A stretch of DNA of 64,000 nt from Adiantum capillus-veneris (GCA_014529385.2 CM043944.1:75453884-75517883); one strand, 5' to 3'. Positions 42,160 through 54,500 are shown, counted from the first letter of the stretch. The notes: generated from the letters alone by a model not told the origin. Numbers and translations: made by a program.

Positions 42160-43700
42160 CAAGGAAACTGCCTCAACTATGAGCTCATTTCTTAGGCCAT
42201 GTGGTCTCACAAAATGGCATAAAAGCAGATCGAGAGAAGGTGAAGGCCTTGGTTTTGATGGAACCTCACACCAATGCAAAAGGTTTGTCTTAGATTGTGC
42301 ACAAGTTGAAATATTTTTCCAGGTTCTTTTGGATGCTTTTGCAATATGTGTATCCTCTCCAAAAGATGAGTCAACAATAATGATGCATAGGTAGCATTCG
42401 ACAGGTGAAAAAAATTATTTGCCAATTACCAACGGCTTTTCCTGCTAACAATGAGGATGACTTCTATGTGGTCATGATGGTGGACACTATTGCTATTGAT
42501 GCTATACTGATGCGAAAAGTGGGAAGATGGTATAAACCGGTCTGTTTGATAGTTGAATGATTAACCCAGAGGAAATAACTTACATTGAAGACAAGCAGTG
42601 GGTGATGACTTTACTGTTTTCTTGTAGAAAGTTTGAAGTGTATTTGATCATTCATAAATTCTATGTGCTCACATCTAACAATTTGTTGCCTGAAGTGGTG
42701 CTTCATCTAAATCCAGGGAGGTGTATTAGGAAGTGGGTGTCAGAGCTACTGTCAGTTCAAGTTTGAGTTCAAGATTGACGACACAAGCAAGTCACATTTG
42801 GTGGATATCCTCATCAACAAAGAAGATAAGTTTCTAGTGTATCCAAGGGTGGTGAGAGATGAAGTAGGGGGAGAGCCAGATTTGGAACGAGATTTTACTA
42901 TGTGGTTCGACAGAGCCTATAGAATGGTGATAGAGAAAGTAGGTGGAGGTGTGATAATAGAGGATCCACAAGGTAAAGTGATTTTTTTCAAGGCTTATGA
43001 TTTAGAGAATGTCCACACTAGCAATGAGGTGGAAGACTTGAGTCTCCATCTAGGCTTGAGGTAGTAAGTGGAGTTTGGCATTTCCAAGTTTGTAGTCACG
43101 GGTGATGCACTCTTGGTTATTAAGCAGCTTTTGGGAAACTGGAAGATAAAGAGATATTCCCTCAAAAGTTTGTTTTTATCCTCCATAAAAGCTGTTGAAG
43201 TTAATTGAAGCAGTGCAACTTCAACATATTAAAAGGGAGTAAAATCAAAAGACGGAGTAGTTTTGTGCAAGATTATGTAGGAGGTTTATATGTGGCCCCT
43301 GCCTCCTATGCAGGTAGAGAAACTATGAAAGAGATTGATTCCTATTTTTAGTACAGATCGATGTTTGGAGGGTTTATCCAAGTTGCAAAAGAGGAGGATT
43401 GTTCAAAAGGCTCACAATTTCACATTGATTAGGGAGGATCTAATGACACATGGTTGAGATAAAGTGCTACCGAAGGTCCTCTACAAAGAGGAAATCAGCA
43501 TGGTTTTGGACCAGTGTCATGAAGAAAGCAAACATTAGGTACTTTTTGTGTGTTTAGAGTTATTTTTCGGTGGCCATCCATAGTGCAGATGTGCACTACT
43601 CGTGTAAAACATGCCATGAGTGTCAAACTGTAATGGAAATGGCCTATGAACTTATGAGAATAATGGAATTAAGAGAATTAGAGTGAGCATTTTTGTGTTA
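42160..43700 (+). pseudogene. Gypsy pol fragment: RT end, RNase H and integrase zinc domain
   Basis: Broken + strand frames in order: SLGHVVSQNGIKADREKVKA (RT end/connection, about 42190), LVDILINKEDKFLVYP and DFTMWFDRAYRM..GGGVIIEDPQGK (RNase H with Asp, about 42795-42990), NVHTSNEVEDL and VVTGDALLVIKQLLGNWK (second and third RNase H blocks, about 43010-43145), and KAHNFTLIREDL...EEISMVLDQCHEE (start of the integrase HHCC domain, about 43400-43530). The second-type RNase H resembles the dual-RNase-H gypsy at 47574-57648. Many stops. It might belong to the interrupted gypsy at 22130-33600, but continuity cannot be shown. Confidence 0.7.
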
Positions 43701-45860
43701 CCTTGAGAACACAAAGGGTGAACTTAGTCGATGGTAGAAACATAAACATAGTACTTAAATTGGTATGAACAATACTTTTGCAAGAGAGAGAGTAGTAGAG
43801 AACTTGAAAATAGTTGAGGACCGGATTTACTTGGAGCCAATCCCCCTCCCAAAGGCATTTGTATTATAGATTCTCCCATCAAGAGAGACTTGGTACAATA
43901 CAATCTTTGTGTTGCTTGTGACCTTGGTGATGCTATGAAGATGGAAATATTTATGCATCACGAGCATAACATAAACTTTGCAATAAGCATTAACTATCCC
44001 AAGCCTCAGTTCCAAGGCCTCAAACACCTTTGAAGGTTGAGAGAGCTAGTGGGGAATGAGGGTAGGGAGAAGAGGAAGAATAATCATCCATAGGAGAAAG
44101 AAATATTTCCTCACTTATCATCACTCTTCTTTCTTAGCATAGCATAATAGCATAGTATTGAAGATGAAGGAGATGGAAAGCTTAAGCATTGAAGCATGGC
44201 TCTTGGTTGGATTTGCATTCCATAGCCAAGAGAGTTGGTGTAGGCTCTCCACTTCTCAACAAGCTTGGAGAAGGAGATGGAGCTCTTGCACTTTGCACTT
44301 CACACAATGCGAGAGTGTGTGTGTGGTTGTGGGAGAGTGTACCCCCTCTCATGCTTGGTCCACCTCTCTCTCTCTCTCTCTCTCGTATTATTTAATTATA
44401 TCATTTGGACATGTGTCCTCTTTTTCCTCTTTGAGAGAAAGAACTTAATTATTTATTTTTATGCATCTAAATTCTCACTCGAGCCCTTTAACATTAGTTC
44501 TGTAATTGGACACTTAAGTGTTCTGTTACCCTACCAATTTTTGGAAATTTAATTGTCAAGCTAGAAAAAAGTTTTTTACACCTTGCTTCTGATTGTCGGA
44601 AATGACGTGCCAGGTGGGGTGGCCTCTACACCACACATAGCCTGGAATCCCCAAGCATCATCCCGGGGGAGGGGGGGGGGGGGGGGGGGGGGGGGGTTTC
44701 TAGCCCCTGAGGTATGTTATTCTATAACTCTAAGGGGCACCACCTAGCATAGGTGCGGCTAGGATGCAGACATAGATGACCTAGCATGGCAGGAATGAGA
44801 TTCCATACAAGGGAAGAATCATCGCACGAGTATGGGGAGAACAAAGCTAAGGAGAAGAGAGAATAGACTCAAAGATCATGATAGAATTTCACACTTTATT
44901 AATGATGATGATACTTACAAATGGTGATCATGGCTGGTAATCAACCTTGCTCCTGACACTAGGATACATGATGGAATGCGAGTGCCATATGGTGCATGAC
45001 AAACTTTTGAGTAAGCGGCCTTAGCACGTTAGCGGGAGATTAGTTGAGGGAAATGCCAAGATGATGCAGCCAGCGAGTGACGTCGATCACTAGCATCAAG
45101 AGTGGCCTAGGGTAGCTTGGTGTTGGTGCACTCAATCCTAGTGTGGTCATGCTGCCTTGCGGGGTGATAATGAGTGCCTTATGTTCATGGGGTGTCCATG
45201 ACTAGTAAATCAACCATGGTGTGGGTGGAGATTGGTGGTGGTGGTGATGTTGCCAATGCTAGAACGTCCATGCTTGTAACATGCATGACACCGTGAGCTC
45301 CCTAGCTTGTGAGGTGCATTATGTGCTAAGTGATGTATGGAATGTAGAGTGCATGGAGCCTGGGTGGTCCCTCCCGTTTGTTCTCCTTCTGTGCTTAGTG
45401 GAAGCCTCTTTATATATGCCTGAGAGGTGTTTCTTACCTAATGGTCCTCGCAAATACCCACTGGTCACTGTAGAGAGTTTAGATGCCTCTCTAGTGAGAG
45501 AGCTAGAGAGGGAGAAAAGGTAGAGATAGAGAGAAGGGAGGTAAGAGTGGGGTAGGGAGTTTTTTACATTTTACTAGCCGTTGGGGCTAGGTTATTGGAG
45601 AAGAGTGGAGATCGGGCATTTACAATGGGTGTTGTTGATGGTTGGGTGTTTTTGATGTTTTGGGTAGGTGGTGTGAGGTTAGTGCTGCCAGAATTGGTGT
45701 TTTGCTGATGTCGCGTTTGTCACTTTCAGGGCCAGCCAGGGAATGCCTTTGTCGTCTTTGTTTGAACTGTGGTCGCTTCTATGTGCTTTTGGTCATCTTC
45801 TTCATTGATTTCGAGTTCCTTCATTTTTTCTTCTTGTGCGTACGTATGGCGTGCATGTGT
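43700..45860. other. Unassigned DNA with CT and poly-G runs
   Basis: No gene recognised. Holds a (CT)n at about 44364-44384 and G(26) at 44671-44696. The part from about 44708 may be another LTR, but no partner copy was found. Confidence 0.4.
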
Positions 45861-46740
45861 TAGTTTGAATGTGTTCATGTGAGTGTAAGCGTGTGTGTAT
45901 ATGTGTGTGTGGAAAGAGAGTGAGAGATTTTTTAAACTGAAAGAGAGAGATGTAGAGAGCGAGAGAGTGTGTGTGGGTGTGTGTATACACGAGTGTGTGT
46001 GTGGGAACGAGAGTGAATGAGATTTTATATATATCTTTATTTTTTTTCCTGGCTTGCCGACTACAGAGAACAAGAGAGGGAGACAGAGTGTGAGTGAAGC
46101 GAGGGTGAGAGGGGAAGGGAGTGGGCGAGAGAGGGAGTGTAATTGTGTGTGTGTGTGGTGGGTGTTATGTGTGTGTGTGTGAGAGAGAGATATTATTGTT
46201 GCGCCCTGCGGGCTGGTCCCACACAGAAGATAATGAGAGAGAGAGAGAGAGAGAGCGTGTGTGAGTGGTGGGGAGAGGAGAAGGGAGTGGGTGAGAGAGG
46301 GAGTGTAAGTGTGTGTATGTGGCAGGTGTTATGAGAGAGAGATATATTATTGCTGCGCCCTGCGGGCTGCTGACAACAACTGGAGAGAGAGAGAGAGGCA
46401 CTCAACATGATTGATAGAGAGAGGGAGTGGACGAGGGAGAGAGAGGGTGAGTGAGCAGTGGAGAGAGAGAGAGTGAGAGAGAGAAGATTTCCTTACTGGC
46501 GCCCCCCCATCCGGGTTGAAGAACGAGGGAGAGAGAAAGTGATTTTTTTGTATGCGCCCTCTTAGGCTGGCTACACAGAGAACAAGAGAGAGAGCCAAAT
46601 AAGAGATGAGAGGGAGAGTATAGCTGAGGGAGTGGGTGACGGGGTGGGGTGGCGATAATGGTGGGGAGAGAGGGGATAATGGAGGAGAGGGAGGGAGTGG
46701 TGCCAAGGGGAGGCATGGGCGGGGGCAGTCCACTATGGGC
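45860..46740. repeat. GA/GT-rich low-complexity block with repeated GCGCCC boxes
   Basis: Long GA and GT runs are interrupted at intervals by a non-simple box: GCGCCCTGCGGGCTG at about 46201 and 46355, a variant GCGCCCCCCCATCCGGG near 46499 and GCGCCCTCTTAGGCTGGC near 46554. A TGGCTTGCCGACTACAGAGAA variant lies near 46050. The first two boxes lie in ~155-bp units that also share GGGAGTG.G.GAGAGAGGGAGTGTAA. Predicted ORFs here are composition artefacts. Confidence 0.7.
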
Positions 46741-46869
46741 ACGCGGGGTGGTTTGGTGGCAATAAAAAAAGAATTTATTTTTGTAATTTTATTTTATGCT
46801 CGCCGAATGGGGATAGTTCCTGCGGCCTTGCTTCAGAAACCCGCCATCATTAGCCCTCCCTTGAAGGTT

Positions 46870-47060
46870 AGGGGAATTTATGCCTCTAACTCATTTGTTT
46901 GGTTGTAGTCATCAGAGGTGGAGGTTGATGGTGTATCTTTATCAGGAATGTCGATAGGTGGAGGTTGATCAAATTGTAGAAAATAAGTTTTAAGCCACCA
47001 TCCATTGACTTTGGTCTTATGAAGCTTACATCAACTTCCATGAGCTGGTACGTCAGGAGT
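46870..47060 (-). pseudogene. Small gypsy integrase-end relic
   Basis: The minus strand gives VSFIRPKSMDGGLK followed by a block aligned with HKTRVNGWRLKPYF of the gypsy element to the right. About 190 bp, no other domain. Confidence 0.45.
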
Positions 47061-47099
47061 CGAAGAGCAACCTGACCACCCCGAAGACCCCAAAGACAA

Positions 47100-47573
47100 A
47101 GATTCAACATAATTCATCGACACCTATAATACTTGGCATAGTAGAAACAATAGTGCCAAGATGGAGCTCATTGTCCATTGCTAAGATCGGCAAGTCCAAA
47201 TGGTGAAAAAGCTAACTACTGCTAGCGCCATTTGGAAGTTATTCGAGAAGAAGTATGAGCACACTGACCTCGTCTACCAAGTTTCCCTGGTCAAGAAATT
47301 GGTAAACACTACCATGAAAGAGGGTCAATCATCCTCCAAGTTTTTGGAGACGTGGCAAATACTTCTAGATGAAGTACTTATCTCAGGGCTTGCCATCCCT
47401 AAAGAGCTGCAAAGTATGGTCTTATTGGCCTCTCTACCTGCATCATGGAGAGCCTTTATCACTACACAAGCCAGCACGGCTAACTTGCAGCTACAAAATC
47501 TTGTAGCCAAGATCCATCAGGAGGAAACTCTTTGCGACCGCACTAGAAACTCGTAGAAGTCCACATTACTCGT
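47100..47573 (+). pseudogene. Copia J gag, interrupted by the large gypsy element
   Basis: ORF 47200-47556 reads IWKLFEKKYEHTDLVYQVSLVKKL, EGQSSSKFLETWQILLDEV, LQSMVLLASLPASWRAF, a copia gag (UBN2-like) domain. A TAG at 47554-47556 lies shortly before the interruption at 47573. After the inserted element the same frame continues at 57649 and reaches the zinc knuckle, so the two parts were one gene. The 5' LTR and gag start are missing. Confidence 0.8.
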
Positions 47574-49538
47574 TGAGAACGGATTTTTGAGATGGGGCTC
47601 AACTCAAGGCTCCCACCAGACAACCACTCCGTGAGACCCTACACACGCATATTTCTTAGGGGCACCACCCTCTTTTATGGAGAAAGAAGGAAACCAAAAC
47701 AAACCATATACAACACACACACTCACACCTTCCTTACGTGCTTCAACACAAAATGCCCTTCAACCATTCAACACACACTCCTTAAGCAGCACAAACTCAC
47801 ATGCAAAGATTGACCTTCACCATATTAGTGCTCCTATACTTCTAAGAAAAGCAATCACAAAACCTCAAAACTCAAAACACCACAATGCACAAATACCTGA
47901 CAACTCCTTTCCTTTCCCAAAAGAAGAGACTACTTACACACATAAGGCGGCATGCATAGAGAGCTCTTCTCCATCTATGCAGCCCCAAGACTTACTTACA
48001 CACAACATAAGGAGAGAAGCCAACCAAATAGACACCATGGTGCACAAAAACTTTCTCAACAAACAAGCAACCCAATGAGCACAAAATATGAGAAGCTGCC
48101 AAGATAGGCTTACCAATTTTACATGCGTTTAGAGCAAAAGTGCGACGATGACACCCCAATTGCAACAATTTGTTGATCAAACCATGAGATAGATCATTGA
48201 AATTGATGTCCTTGCTCTCATATAGAATCTACAATCCTTATTTAGGGATGAGTATGATAAGAGAAATGTTTGCAAGAGAATGGTAGCAATAGCATATTGA
48301 TGCTCTCTCTATGGTGCCGCTTATGATAGCGAGCTTAGGAAATGGATAGGGAGACAAGAGGAGAGAGAGATTAGGGATTCCCTAACCTTAGAGGAGCTTA
48401 TTTTCAGCAATGGAGTAGGTGTGTGTATTTTTGTGCTTGCCAAAGGGCCTTTTTATAGTTGTACAAGACCTTGGGTTAGGTTAAACTTGACTAGGGTAGG
48501 TAATTAACCATAGTTAGGTTCCCTTTTGACCATTCCTTTAATTATGAAAATAAGGGACTTATTTTTTCATTAAAAATAGCCTTTTAGGTCGTGGAGGCTC
48601 CATAAGGGTTGATAATGTATGTGGGCCCCTCCATGATGTCCCTCCAGTGGCTCCTGCAGAGTGTCCCCATCCTGTTTGTTGTGTCTCTGGAAGCATCTTG
48701 AGCCGACCCCTCCACATGCAAGTGGTTTTTAACTCCCCATTGGTATTTTAGAATGTTGGAGAATTCAAGAAAACTTTTCACCTTTGTGGTTTACCTGATT
48801 GTAACTTTGACCTGCAGTAACAGTGTCCGCAGCACCTTGTTTTCATCATAACTTTCAGCCTGTAACTCAGAATTGGGTGCTGTAAAAGGCAAAGTTGACC
48901 TTCTCAAAGTGTTTAAGATGATTTTGGAGTGTTCCTCAAGTATACCCACGAGCTAAGGCATTCAAGATGCATCCAAAACACCTTTTGAACCAAGTCTCCT
49001 TGTAGGGGCCCCTTTAGCATGCATCCAAGGTGTAGCATGCTTTTTTCAAAAGAGAATCCACCTTAAACAAATGAGGTAGGCTCCAATAAAGTTTGATTTA
49101 TTGGGGATATACATTATATTTAAGATTTGTTGACCAACACAAGTAAATGATCCAAGACTTGGGTCACATAGTGGTGGGGAAGGGAAGGCCTACAAGGTTA
49201 ACCCTACCCTTGAGAGAAGATGGGTAAGATAAGTGCCCATAAATTATTTATTTACAAATTATGGGATGTAGATAGCTATTTAAATTAGTAAAGGTAATTA
49301 GTTAAAAGAATGTGTAGTAAAAAAACTAGGAGAGTAGAATTAAGTTTACTATTTACATTTAGCATGAAGAGAGAAATATGATGTAAATGCATAAAGATCT
49401 GAGAAGGGTAAGGTGTTTGTATGAAAAAAGGCTATTACGGAAAGAGACAATGAACACTAGGTTAAAACTTTGATAAAAAATATATACATTTGAGTAGAAA
49501 TGTAGTGCAAATGCAAGGTTACCATTTAACACCACTCA
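47574..49538 (-). repeat. 3' LTR of gypsy K
   Basis: 1965 bp, about 99% identical to 55668-57648 by eye. Contains a shorter (AC)n at about 47716-47728. Small ORFs inside it occur in both LTRs and show no known domain. Confidence 0.93.
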
Positions 49539-49543
49539 TATTA

Positions 49544-49700
49544 GCCCTCCCCCTTCATCTAGGATCATTCATGCTCCTAGATGAAACAAAAGAGTTTTTT
49601 TTCTTCTTTTTTTTTCTTTTTTTTTTTCTTTCTTTTTTTTCTTCTTTTTTTTTCTTCTTTTTTTCTTTTTTTCTTATTTTTCTAAAAAAAGGAGGAGTGA
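49544..49700 (-). promoter_or_regulatory. Polypurine tract and long A/G run of gypsy K
   Basis: On the minus strand a ~100-nt nearly pure A/G run (about 49690-49592; A-rich with regular G) is followed by a short gap and the classical tract GAAGGGGGAGGGC at 49544-49556, 5 nt from the LTR. Confidence 0.6.
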
Positions 49701-49740
49701 TGTACACTCTTTTACTCCATTAGACCTGCTTTTCATTACC

Positions 49741-51567
49741 TCAATCCCATAAATCGGAGATGGGAGGGTTGCCTTGGGTATGTTGAGATTCCAAGGCTGG
49801 TTCTTCTTTGCACATCAAAGCTTTAAAAATAGGTGGAGCATTTGCCAAGCCGAAGGGAGCCATGCCAATTTGGAGCTTAGACGATGTAGGTAGATGACTT
49901 CCTATCAACGGATTGATACGTTGAAAGTAGGGCTTTAATCTCCATCCATTGACTCTGGTCTTGTGGAGTTTTCCTGATAAATCTACTAATCTGTAACTAC
50001 CATTCCCAAACTTTGTCTTTATCATGAAAGGTCCCTCCCATCTTTGCAAAAACTTTTTGTCAAGTCGAGTATCAAGTTGGTTATCATAGCGAAGAACCAA
50101 CATACCTTCCTTCAATCCTTTCCCCTTGAGCTTCTTGTTGATTTTGTCCCTTTGGCTAGTGGCTTGGGCAATGTAATAGTCGATGGACTCTTCTCTATCA
50201 AGCTCAAGTCGTTGAAGATCTAAAATTCTTTCATGCAAAGCTTCTTTTGGCCTCTTTGCTCCCCGTGAGAGAATGCATAGGCTTGCAATCTCCACCTCAA
50301 TAGGAAGGAGTGCCTCCTGTCCATATACCAAATGAAAAGGAGTGAATTGAGTGGATACCTTGAAAGATGTTCTGTATGCCCATAGAGCTGCTGTCAAATG
50401 ACGATCCCAGTCATTTGGTCGATCTGCAACCTGCTTAGAAATGATCTTACATATCATTCCATTCACCTTTTCAACCAACCCATTGCACTGAGGGTAGTAA
50501 GGTGTAGAATGCAAATGTTTGACTTTTAACTTTGTCAAAAGATTATCTAGGAGCTCTACTCTAAACCCTGGAACACGATCTGACAAAATCTCTAATGGTG
50601 TGCCGAATCTACTGCATATGTGATCAAAGATAAATTTTGATACCTCCTCGGCTGTAATTCGTGTGGTACTTGCTGCCTCCGCCCATCGTGTCATGTAATC
50701 TACTCCCACAATGATGAAGACCTTCCCGGTAGATGTGCGAGGTAAGGGGCCTATTGCATCCACACACCACTTCTCAAAAGGACCATACGAAATTATTGGA
50801 ACTCGAGGTTCGTAAGTGAGTCGTCGATCTCCAGCAATTTGACAACCTTTGCATGACTTACACCAATGCTGGACATCACGGTGTAGACTTGGCCAAACAA
50901 ACCCTGCTTGCAAAATCTTCCTGTTTGTAATATCATGAGAAAAATGACCCCCACAGACATCATCATGGCATGTAAAGAGGATTCTCTCTATTTCTTGAGC
51001 AGAGGGCACCCTTCTTAGCACCAAATATTTCCCTTTATGATACAGATCATCTCCTATGAGTTGGTAAGGAGTTGCCTTTTTTACCAACCTATGCCTTTGC
51101 ACTTTATCCAAGTGTTTAGGGCACTCACCAGTTTGGAGGAAAAATATGATGTCCTTCAATTCCTCTTGGCCTTGGTACTTTGGTTCGTAGAGCTTCACAC
51201 CTCCCACCATGATCTGAAGTTTCTCATTGGCGAGATAATCTGCTTCCTTGTTGAGGGTTCTCACAACATGCTGTACCTGTGTAGCTTCAAAGTTATTTAT
51301 CAAATCCTTCACCTGTCTAAGCCACTCCACTAGAGTAGGGTTCTTGCACTTCCATATCCCTTGGATTTGCCTAATAACTAGTAAGGAATCACCTCTTATT
51401 ATAAGTCTTTCGATGCCAAGTTTTCTGCATTCTTCAAGCCCCAACTTTAAGGTGACATACTCAGCCTCATTATTAGAATGAACATTTTCCAAGGTGATAC
51501 CTTTCTTAACAAGAACTTCCCTTTGTGGACTTAGAATAAGAACCCCCCCTGCTGCCTGATCGTGTTG
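49741..51567 (-). CDS. Gypsy K second RNase H and integrase, same frame after the TGA
   Basis: Same frame as the upstream ORF; first internal Met at 51492. Numbered from that Met: RNase H 2 with NEAEY (8-12), RGDSLLVI (33-40) and NKEADYLAN (81-89); integrase HHCC (CHDDVCGGHFSHD ~175-187, CKSCKGC 211-217), catalytic Asp245 (CVDAIGP), Asp305 (LSDRVPGF; usually SDRGPGF) and Glu341 (D-35-E), then GPY/F (RWEGPFMI..NGSYRLVD, 484-504) and NGWRLKPYF. Beyond this normal end the protein runs on ~60 residues and includes MAPFGLANAPPIFKALM (544-560), which looks like an RT motif. Without suppression of the TGA this half is not translated from the gag start. Confidence 0.9.
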   Translation of the reverse strand, partial: QHDQAAGGVLILSPQREVLVKKGITLENVHSNNEAEYVTLKLGLEECRKLGIERLIIRGDSLLVIRQIQGIWKCKNPTLVEWLRQVKDLINNFEATQVQHVVRTLNKEADYLANEKLQIMVGGVKLYEPKYQGQEELKDIIFFLQTGECPKHLDKVQRHRLVKKATPYQLIGDDLYHKGKYLVLRRVPSAQEIERILFTCHDDVCGGHFSHDITNRKILQAGFVWPSLHRDVQHWCKSCKGCQIAGDRRLTYEPRVPIISYGPFEKWCVDAIGPLPRTSTGKVFIIVGVDYMTRWAEAASTTRITAEEVSKFIFDHICSRFGTPLEILSDRVPGFRVELLDNLLTKLKVKHLHSTPYYPQCNGLVEKVNGMICKIISKQVADRPNDWDRHLTAALWAYRTSFKVSTQFTPFHLVYGQEALLPIEVEIASLCILSRGAKRPKEALHERILDLQRLELDREESIDYYIAQATSQRDKINKKLKGKGLKEGMLVLRYDNQLDTRLDKKFLQRWEGPFMIKTKFGNGSYRLVDLSGKLHKTRVNGWRLKPYFQRINPLIGSHLPTSSKLQIGMAPFGLANAPPIFKALMCKEEPALESQHTQGNPPISDLWD

Positions 51568-54500
51568 TCATCGGTAAGCTCCATCAAAGCACAAAATGTG
51601 TGCATTGTCCATCTCCTCCTCATTATTTTGTGGTGTAGCTTTGTCTCCTGCCTTTGGTGACTCTTTCCTTTCTCTCACTTTGTATGTGAGAATGTCTGGA
51701 AGACCTGCCCTTGTGCTATCTTCCACAAGAAAAGTGTATTCAAACTCTTGAAGTTCTAGAACCCATTTGGCTATCCTAGATGAGAGGCTCATGTGTTGCA
51801 CAACATATGGTAAATTGTTTTCCATGGTGAGAATGACAAATGGTGCAGGTAAGAGATATGATCGGAACTTTCTTACCGCAAACATAATTGTGAATACCAC
51901 CTTCTCCATATCGGTGTAGCCCTTCTCTGCAGCGGTCATGACTTTGCTTGCAAAGTATACTAGCCTCATGTAGCATGTTTTTGGGTCTTTTTGCATGAGA
52001 ACTACACCGATGGCCTCCATTCCTACACTTGGCGTGATGTAATATGTATCCTTTGGATTTGGTGGCATTATTGTTGGAAGAGAGTTGAGAATACCCTTTA
52101 CTTCAGTAAAGCATAATTCATGTTCCTCTTTCCATTCAAATGTGGGTTTGTTTGCTAGCTTGTGCAAAGGTGCAATAGCTTCCGCTAGAAGGTGAATGAA
52201 ACGAGACATGTACCTTACTTTGTGGTTGAAAGTCATGAGCTCCTTGGTTGTCGTTGGTGGTTGTAGTGACAAGAGAGCATTTACTTTTGATAGATCCACT
52301 TGAATTCCTTGCAAAGAAACCACATGACCTAGCAATACCACTTGTGACTCTGCAATGTGACACTTCTCAGGATTAAGCTGTCCCCCAAATTGATGAAGCC
52401 TCCTAAGCCCCTCCTCAACTTTTTGGCAATGAAGTCTTTGGCTACTATAGATACAGAAGTCATCCATAAAAACCCTAATTGACTTTCCAAAGAAGGGCTG
52501 AAAGACAAGAGTTGTAAACCTTATAAAGGTACTAGGAGCATTTGTGAGCCCAAATGGCATCACTCTATAGGCAAAGCAACCCCAAGGTGTGATGAAAGTG
52601 GTTTTTAACTGATCTTCTTCTGCTATTCTGATTTGAAAATACCCTGAATACCCATCACACACTGTGTAACATTCATAGCCGGCTACTTCGTTTAAGATTT
52701 CATCTTGGAAAGGAAGAGGAAAATGATCCCTCTTTGTTGCAGCATTGAGCGGTTTGTAGTCAACACAGACCCTCCATTTTCCATTCTTTTTAGGGGTTAC
52801 TACAATTGGGGACACCCACTCAGAGTTAGACACAGGGTAAATGAAACCAGCTTTGAGGAGTCGGTTAACCTCTGTCAAAAGTGCCTCTTGTTGTATTTTT
52901 CCTAGGCGCCTTAGCTTTTGAGCTACAGGTTTAGTACCTGGTTTTAATTCTATGCCATGCTCTATAACATCCACACCTCTAATTTGTGAGTAATCAGTGA
53001 TAAACAAATTGGGATACCTCTTGAGCATATCGATGTAGGACCGCTTCTCCTCAGGGGTAAGATCTTTTGCAAGCATCCTCTCAAAGTCTTCAAAGTGCTT
53101 GTGGTCACCTTTGTCATCCTTTGTTTGCTCCTTTGTTGGGTCAACCTCTATTGATGGAGTTTTTGATGTGTTGAATAAGATTCCCATTACCTCCAAAGAT
53201 GATTCTTCTTCGCTATTGGATGTAGTGGTTGAACCTTCCTCGTCGCTTGAGCCAAAACTCTCTTCACTTTCTTCATCAGCTGTGGTCTCATAGTTGATGT
53301 CGAGCTGCTTTCCTTCATGCCAATCGTATACTACATGTTGCCCCTTTTTGAGAATCAATTGTCCTCGTCCCCATTTTTTATCTGCATTCACAGCAATGAG
53401 CCAAGGCCTCCCTAGGATGATGGGATAGCCCTCCCCCTTGGCTGGCATAACATACATGTCCACACGTGCATCTATATTACATACAGAAACTTTTACATTC
53501 TCGATGATCCCTAGGCACTTCACACTTGCATTGTTGGCCAGCCTAGCTTGACAATTATAGGATTTAGTGATTTCAAGCCCTAGTCTATTCATGGCTCTTT
53601 CCGTGATCACACACATTTGTGCTCCACCATCAACATACACGTTGGATACCTTCCTACCCCTTACATAAGCATCTACAATAGGTTCCACATCTTGTTGTGG
53701 CTTTGAAGTCAATGCCTTTACTGTCACCTTTTCTTTCTTTCTTGGGAGTCTTGTGCTTACAAGTTTGGACCAGTGCTTTCTCACCTTGGGTGATAGATGT
53801 AGGAGTTGAGGCCAAGAAATATTGGGCTTTTGAGTTTGCAAATCTTCTAAGATGTTGTAGGGTTCCATATTCTTTCCTAATGGAAAATCGTTGATGCCGA
53901 TCTCCCTTCGCCTTGACCTCTGCTTCTTGCCTCCTTCCTCCTTCTTTGACTTTTTCTTCCTCTCCTTCCTTGCAGGTTCTGACTCTTCATTCCTTGTGTC
54001 TTCATCCTTGTTGTGTGCTCTTGTGCGCTTTTCTGCTGGCATAACATCAAAATGTATAGGGCTCACCTCTATCTCCTCTTCCAGCTTTATGACATTTACT
54101 CCCCTCTCTTCCTCCACTGGTGGGACAGGAGGGATGTTTGCCACTGGAGGTGGTGGTGGTCGACGAAGAATTTGCGGGGCTTGAGCATGCTCTTGCTGCA
54201 CCATGAGCGGAGGGGGTCTAGGAGGGTATATGTCCCTTGGAAGCCTTCGAGGGTGAGGGCAATTAAACATGCCATGACCAACTTCGTTGCAATTCCAGCA
54301 TCTCAACTCTTGTGCTTGACGTCGTTGATTGCGATTCCCTTCTCTTGGTTGTCGTTGTTGGGGTAGGCCTTGCACTAGATTCAAGGTGAGACTCTCTAGT
54401 TGTTGAGTTAATCTTTGCAAGATCTCTTGTTGTGATCCTTCCCCTATTTGTGAATTTTGGGCAAGAGAGCCCCTAACTTGTGCTCCCATGCTTGGTGAAG

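Noticed and set aside
42160-43700. Continuation of the gypsy gag-protease at 22130-33600
   Set aside because: Same strand and plausible order, but the RT start is missing and no shared junction or target duplication ties the pieces; kept as separate entries.
43827-44027. 66-codon minus-strand ORF in unassigned DNA
   Set aside because: Clean and of non-repetitive composition, but no family could be recognised and no neighbouring element supports it.
46143-46908. Ser/Leu-rich and Arg/Glu-rich ORFs
   Set aside because: Translation of GA/CT repeats.
47592-49723. ORFs inside the gypsy K LTRs (repeated at 55686-57848)
   Set aside because: They are present in both LTRs only because the LTRs are duplicates; no domain, and the frames differ between copies.
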